From: Chryseobacterium oleae
GTDB taxonomy: Bacteria; Bacteroidota; Bacteroidia; Flavobacteriales; Weeksellaceae
Direction of reading: 5' to 3'
Assembly (NCBI RefSeq): GCF_900115055.1
Contig: NZ_FOVD01000001.1
Location: 434,001-498,000, forward strand
Length of the DNA: 64,000 nt
Below are positions 59,607-64,000 of the stretch, piece by piece. Within the stretch, counting starts at the first letter, position 1. Each line of letters begins with the position of its first letter. Both the position numbers and the translations under genes were made by a program. The notes beneath the pieces were generated by a model that saw nothing but the letters and a program-made list of their open reading frames with translations, had not been told where the DNA came from and searched no databases.

Positions 59607-62600
59607 TCATTCCAAAATCTGAACGTTGGTTCCTTTTGTATGGGCATTCATCTGCGGTGCATAGTAATTCTGCATCGTGGTGATCCCATTGGAGAACTTA
59701 CCTGCGGCATTGGAAATAAGGTCATATTCGAAGACATATTTTCCTTTCGGCATATACTGAATGTAGAAATTCGTGGAAGCATCTTTCGTAGACTGGTAAT
59801 AGCCTAAGCTGTTTTTCCACTGGTAACCGGACAGTACATCTGTAGGTTCAAATCCTGCGGCACGCATATCTTTAATGTGAATGAATTCCATCGCTCTGTC
59901 TGTATTCAGGATCATTCTTACGGTTACTTTATCCCCTACTTTTAAAGGCGTATCCGCTGAAATTTTCTGAAGTTCTTCACCGTTTACCGTTTTCACTTTT
60001 TTGTAAAGCTCTTTGGTGATCGAGATATAGTTTTCAGAAGATTTTATTTTATCCAGATCTTCATAATACTGCCAGAACAGGCCTCCCTGTACAATTCCAG
60101 GGCCTGGTTTGGTAACGGTAACAGTTCCTAAGTTTTTATCTACTACATCCGTTTTCACGGTTGATTTCACATAACCTGTCGCCTGTGTTTGCGGAGTCAA
60201 TTCTCTTCCGCCCCAAACGATGGTAGCTTTATCACTTTCAGCGCTGGTCCATGATTTACCTGAGTTTAAGATCGTAAAGATCACTTCTGAGGTTCCTCTT
60301 GAAGTTCCCCATGAATTCACTTCTTTCTGTGTGATCAGCCAGATCTTCATGTCTTCAATGAATTTCTGATCATTCGATTTTAGCTTATTGAATGCTTCCA
60401 AAGCACCGGCATGATTCACTACTTTAGATCCGAACCAACCCCAGTCGTTAAGGTTCTGTTTCCAGTAAACGCCCTGAGTTTTTGTATCGGTAGAAGTTTC
60501 CTTCAGGTAGTTCATTAATTTATCTGAGACGTCTTTTAAGCCGTAATCATTCATCAGTAAGGCAGCACGGTGAAGTCCGAAGAACGTGAAATCTGTGATC
60601 TTCGCTGTTTTTGCTTTCTGTTTTACCAATGTTTTCAATGAAGCACCTTTTCCTTTTAGCGGATACTGTTTTTCCCAATAGTTTCGGGTATCAAGATAAT
60701 CCATGGTCCAGTTGTTCCAGACATTATCTTTTTTCGCATCCCAGTATTTATCGATCTCGTTGTCTACGTACTGAACCAGTTTCGCTTCCAGTTCTTTCTG
60801 ACCAGCTCCCTGATAGTCTTTCGCATTATCTTTTAACCAGGTATTGATCTTACCTAAGTTTTTAAGGATGTACAACGACGTTCCGTAAGAACTCGGATAT
60901 CCCGGATACCAAGAGAAGCCTCCGTCCGGATTCTGCAGTTTCTTAAGATCACTCCAATCCTGATTGATTGAATTCCTCATGGTGTTGGCATCAAATAATA
61001 GAGCCAGTTTCTGCATCTGCTCGCCTTCATTTTTACTTTCCAATACCCAAGGTGTTTCTTCCAATAGAAGCTGTTTCAGTTCCTGATTTTTTTCAAGATT
61101 TGAATTCAGCAATCCTTTGCTCTGGTATTCTTCAAAAACGGTCTTCATTTTCGGATTGGCCTTGAATACTTCTGAAGCCAATACGTCAGCGAACCATTTG
61201 TTGAAGATCACGTCGGCAGAATTGTTCTGATCATTTTTCAGACTCGGAAGCGCAAACATGATTTCCCAGATCGGATTCGTCGTCAGTTCCAACGTATTCG
61301 AAACATTGGTGATTGTCGTAGAGTTTGTATTTTTAAGATTATCTAAAACAAACGTTTTCGTTTCGCCTTCTTTCACAAATACCGGTACGGCATCTGTCAC
61401 AAGCATTCTGTTTGGAAGTACAGCGATCGCCTGCTGTTCTCCGTCTGAGTAAGCGCCTGCTTTGGCTACTACTTTCAATATAATGGAAGACACATTATTC
61501 GGAACTTTCAGTTTCCAAGTCAATGCGCTGTTCCCTTTTTCGTTTAAGCTAAAATTCTGCGTTCCTGCATTGATCCCGAACTGAGAAGAAATATTTTCAT
61601 TCGTAAAGGCATCCAGGATCTGAAGTTCTGCTGAACCGCTTAGTTTTTTATCAGTAAGATTGGACAGTTTCGACTGAAGATTCAGTTCGTCTCCTTCTCT
61701 TAAGAATCTCGGATAATTTGGAGTCACTGAGAATTCTTTCTGCGTCACTACCTGTTTTTCCAATACTGCCGCTCTGGCATCTTTCGTGTGCGCCAGGAAC
61801 ATCAGCTTCCATTTTGTCAATGCTTCCGGAGAAGTGAATTCAAAGCTTACATTTCCTTCTGCATCTGTTTTCAGATCAGGATAGAAGAATGCGGTTTCGT
61901 TCAGGTTTTGACGTACAGGAACTTTTTCCAGGTCTTCTTTTGCGTCATCTTTATCAATAACTCCATCAGCATCAGCTTCCTTAGCTCCAGCAGCAGCACT
62001 TCCATTTTTTGCTTTTTTTACACTATATCCTGTTACTACTACTTCATCAACACTTGCCATTTTTGCTTCGGCAATCGGTGCTGCTGGCATTGCCACACCT
62101 TCAACCTGTAATCCGGCTACTCTTCCTCTTAATCCATAACTATTATAATCACCATCAAACCAGTTAAAATTTGGTATATCTACATATTTTCCATTGTAAT
62201 ATTTCAATCTTTTCTGATAGTATTGCTGAAGCAGATACTGTCTGATGTCGTAAGAGGTTACAATAGAATAGGGTGTATAAAGATTCTGCCAGCTGAATGT
62301 ATTTACTGCAAACTGATCCAATGACATATCGTACATATTGGCCAGTACTTCAGCATTTACTTTTTCTTTATCACTTCCTGAAACTTTTACAGTCCATTTT
62401 TCTTTTGAATTCGGTTCCAGCTTATCTCTGAAAGTAACGGTTTCAATTTTTACAGGCTGTTCTGTGTTTTTTATTTTTAAAGTTACAGACTGGGTCTGCA
62501 CATCGTTGAATGCGGCAATCTGGAACTGGACATTCAATGCTGCAACACTTTTGTCTTTGGGAATATCTGTGGTGTATTCCAGAACGCCTTTCTTCATCTG

Positions 62601-64000
62601 ATGTACTTCCGAAACTGTTTTCCCAGAACCGTCCTGAATAAATACATTCACAAGGGCATCCGGAACTGCAGAATAGACATATACCTTAGCCTTCTCCCCT
62701 CTTGAAAATTCATTCTTAGGTTCGATAACGGTCAGGAATGTTTTCTGCGAAGGTTTTAAAGATCCTTTATCCCAGATACTGAAATTCTGAGAAGATTTTA
62801 TGGTGTCTTTTCCTTCCATATTATACAGCTCAAGTTGATAATCGCCGGCTTCCAGTTTTCCTAAATCCAGTTCTGCAGACGGTTGCTGAAGTTTTTCTGA
62901 AATCAGTTTTTCTGCTTTCCAGTTTTTAGTTTCATCCTCTTTATCGAAAAGATCATGCGGGAATTTGCTTATGAATTCTTCTCTGGAATATTTAGGCTGA
63001 TTCTGAACTTCCTGTGCGAAATTATCTCTGAAAATCCTGTTCGGAGTATTCAGTTTTGATAATTTTACGTTGTATGATTTTTTAAGGTCCTGTTCGTTGT
63101 AATTAAGCGTTTCTACTTTCAGTTTTACATTTTCATCACTGAATGTATTTTTGATTCCGTCCGCTTTAATATAGTGAGAAACCGAAGCTACCTTCAATTG
63201 CGTATTCGCAGACTGTGTTTCTCCGTTGATATCCATTACTGAAGCATTGATCTCATAGTTATCAATCTGGATTCCTTCCAGCTTTTCATCTTTTTTAAGA
63301 TCAAGACGGATGACAAATTCTCCTTTCTCATTGGTTTTAGCCTCGCCAAGGATTGAATTTTCGTTGTCATCACCACGCGGGTACCACCAGAAATATCTCC
63401 ATCTGATGTTATGCTTTTTGATTTCGTAATTGACGGTTGTATTGCTCAACGCTACTCCGGAAAACATCATTGCTTTCCCTTTCAGCTCGATGGTCTGTCC
63501 GTATTTGTATTCCTCTTTTACAGGATCAAAAGTCACTTCAAATTTAGGTCTCTTGTATTCCTCAACTCGGATATCTTTGTAACCCTGAGACCCTTCATCT
63601 GTTCTTAAATAGAAAACTCCGTTCAATTGGCCTTTTGGAAGGATAAAACTTCCGTGGTAAGATCCGAACTCATTGGTTGTAAAATTCTGTGAAGACACTT
63701 CCTGGCTGTTGGCATCCAGAAGGGTAATTTTTTGTTTTAACCCTGAAGTTACAGCTTCTATTTCCTTATCGATCTTTGTATTGATCACTTTGAAATAAAC
63801 GGTCTGTCCAGGTCTGTAGATCGCTCTGTCCGTAAAGATCTGAGCAAGACTGCGGTTTTGTTTATTGGGATTGTAGTTTTCTACATTTCCGCTGTTTCCA
63901 TACACCTGCATGATCTGGAAGTCATTGGTTTTTGGCTGGCGGATCAGGAAAGTCCTGTAATATTCGTTGCTGGCTGTGGAAGGGAATTTAAAAACACCGT
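59607..64000 (-). CDS. Alpha-2-macroglobulin-family protein, N-terminus beyond window
   Basis: The frame is open through base 64000; about 1460 C-terminal residues are visible, and the start lies outside. The MG2-like domain (FTDRAIYRPGQTVYFKVI), several further macroglobulin domains, the bait-region-like linker, the A2M core (FFYPDLKTDAEGNVSFEFTSPEALTKWKLMFLAHTKD), a complement-like helical domain (LQNPDGGFSWYPGYPSSYGTSLYIL) and a C-terminal receptor-binding-like domain follow in order. No Cys occurs in the visible part, so the thioester CXEQ is absent: a thioester-less type. In the linker, GRVAGLQV and DEVVVTGYSVKK resemble SusC plug-domain segments. It would trap proteases in the envelope. 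Ecotin follows. Confidence 0.92.
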   Translation of the reverse strand, partial: GVFKFPSTASNEYYRTFLIRQPKTNDFQIMQVYGNSGNVENYNPNKQNRSLAQIFTDRAIYRPGQTVYFKVINTKIDKEIEAVTSGLKQKITLLDANSQEVSSQNFTTNEFGSYHGSFILPKGQLNGVFYLRTDEGSQGYKDIRVEEYKRPKFEVTFDPVKEEYKYGQTIELKGKAMMFSGVALSNTTVNYEIKKHNIRWRYFWWYPRGDDNENSILGEAKTNEKGEFVIRLDLKKDEKLEGIQIDNYEINASVMDINGETQSANTQLKVASVSHYIKADGIKNTFSDENVKLKVETLNYNEQDLKKSYNVKLSKLNTPNRIFRDNFAQEVQNQPKYSREEFISKFPHDLFDKEDETKNWKAEKLISEKLQQPSAELDLGKLEAGDYQLELYNMEGKDTIKSSQNFSIWDKGSLKPSQKTFLTVIEPKNEFSRGEKAKVYVYSAVPDALVNVFIQDGSGKTVSEVHQMKKGVLEYTTDIPKDKSVAALNVQFQIAAFNDVQTQSVTLKIKNTEQPVKIETVTFRDKLEPNSKEKWTVKVSGSDKEKVNAEVLANMYDMSLDQFAVNTFSWQNLYTPYSIVTSYDIRQYLLQQYYQKRLKYYNGKYVDIPNFNWFDGDYNSYGLRGRVAGLQVEGVAMPAAPIAEAKMASVDEVVVTGYSVKKAKNGSAAAGAKEADADGVIDKDDAKEDLEKVPVRQNLNETAFFYPDLKTDAEGNVSFEFTSPEALTKWKLMFLAHTKDARAAVLEKQVVTQKEFSVTPNYPRFLREGDELNLQSKLSNLTDKKLSGSAELQILDAFTNENISSQFGINAGTQNFSLNEKGNSALTWKLKVPNNVSSIILKVVAKAGAYSDGEQQAIAVLPNRMLVTDAVPVFVKEGETKTFVLDNLKNTNSTTITNVSNTLELTTNPIWEIMFALPSLKNDQNNSADVIFNKWFADVLASEVFKANPKMKTVFEEYQSKGLLNSNLEKNQELKQLLLEETPWVLESKNEGEQMQKLALLFDANTMRNSINQDWSDLKKLQNPDGGFSWYPGYPSSYGTSLYILKNLGKINTWLKDNAKDYQGAGQKELEAKLVQYVDNEIDKYWDAKKDNVWNNWTMDYLDTRNYWEKQYPLKGKGASLKTLVKQKAKTAKITDFTFFGLHRAALLMNDYGLKDVSDKLMNYLKETSTDTKTQGVYWKQNLNDWGWFGSKVVNHAGALEAFNKLKSNDQKFIEDMKIWLITQKEVNSWGTSRGTSEVIFTILNSGKSWTSAESDKATIVWGGRELTPQTQATGYVKSTVKTDVVDKNLGTVTVTKPGPGIVQGGLFWQYYEDLDKIKSSENYISITKELYKKVKTVNGEELQKISADTPLKVGDKVTVRMILNTDRAMEFIHIKDMRAAGFEPTDVLSGYQWKNSLGYYQSTKDASTNFYIQYMPKGKYVFEYDLISNAAGKFSNGITTMQNYYAPQMNAHTKGTNVQILE

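Noticed and set aside
1..64000. tRNA or rRNA genes
   Set aside because: No cloverleaf-like segment with TTCRA and CCA-end features or rRNA-like conserved stretch was found by reading; a tRNAscan/Infernal run would be decisive.

Overview
The window looks like a piece of a flavobacterial chromosome, most likely Chryseobacterium (Weeksellaceae, Bacteroidota). The DNA is AT-rich. Starts lack Shine-Dalgarno sequences, and several genes are preceded by the Bacteroidota -7 element TAnnTTTG, twice with a well-spaced TTTG -33 box. There is a SusC/SusD pair, a repeat-rich surface protein of the type exported by type IX secretion, a class A beta-lactamase of the CGA/CIA/CME kind, and a small double-glycine peptide of a type common in Chryseobacterium. 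These genus clues are inference from family resemblance; no marker gene settles the species. I saw no rRNA, tRNA, IS element, prophage or CRISPR array.

Layout. 1-2333 (minus) is a large secreted repeat protein whose frame is open to the window edge except for one internal TAG. 2524-6540 holds small acidic or soluble proteins, a D-2-hydroxyacid dehydrogenase, isoaspartate methyltransferase (pcm) and a Gfo/Idh/MocA oxidoreductase. 6766-11113 (plus) carries a secreted GH5-CBM6-like enzyme, a class A beta-lactamase, a small secreted protein, 3-hydroxyacyl-CoA dehydrogenase and an acidic protein. 11164-16898 (minus) has an HslJ-like lipoprotein, pheT, an M23 peptidase and dnaN. 17147-18862 (plus) has dgkA and an unknown lipoprotein/secreted protein pair. 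18931-28516 (minus) has a gamma-glutamylcyclotransferase-like protein, an SGNH hydrolase, a barstar homologue, purL, a serine hydrolase fused to a glycogen-binding-like domain, a WG-repeat protein and purB. A 49-residue double-glycine peptide lies at 28981, followed by two paralogous small secreted proteins.

30671-39989 (minus) looks like a polysaccharide utilisation locus: SusC, SusD, a GH144/glucoamylase-like lipoprotein, an esterase-like hydrolase and a GH3 beta-glucosidase. Together they would bind and import an oligosaccharide, probably a beta-glucan, and cut it to glucose. 40339-48755 has small conserved proteins, a deoxynucleoside kinase, tandem glutaminyl cyclases, VOC/GNAT/SRPBCC proteins and a Na+/H+ antiporter. 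49030-54373 has a bestrophin, an outer-membrane DUF2490 protein and a run of small one-domain proteins. 54647-58224 is a TolC / membrane-fusion / ABC-2 permease export operon without an ATPase gene. 59073-64000 pairs an alpha-2-macroglobulin (cut by the window edge) with ecotin, two protease inhibitors read in one direction.

Intergenic DNA is unusually structured. At least four dispersed repeat families recur between genes, together with many short degenerate tandem-word runs. The strongest points for follow-up are the in-frame TAG, the SusC-like motifs inside the alpha-2-macroglobulin, the macroglobulin-ecotin pair, the orphan double-glycine peptide and the repeat families.
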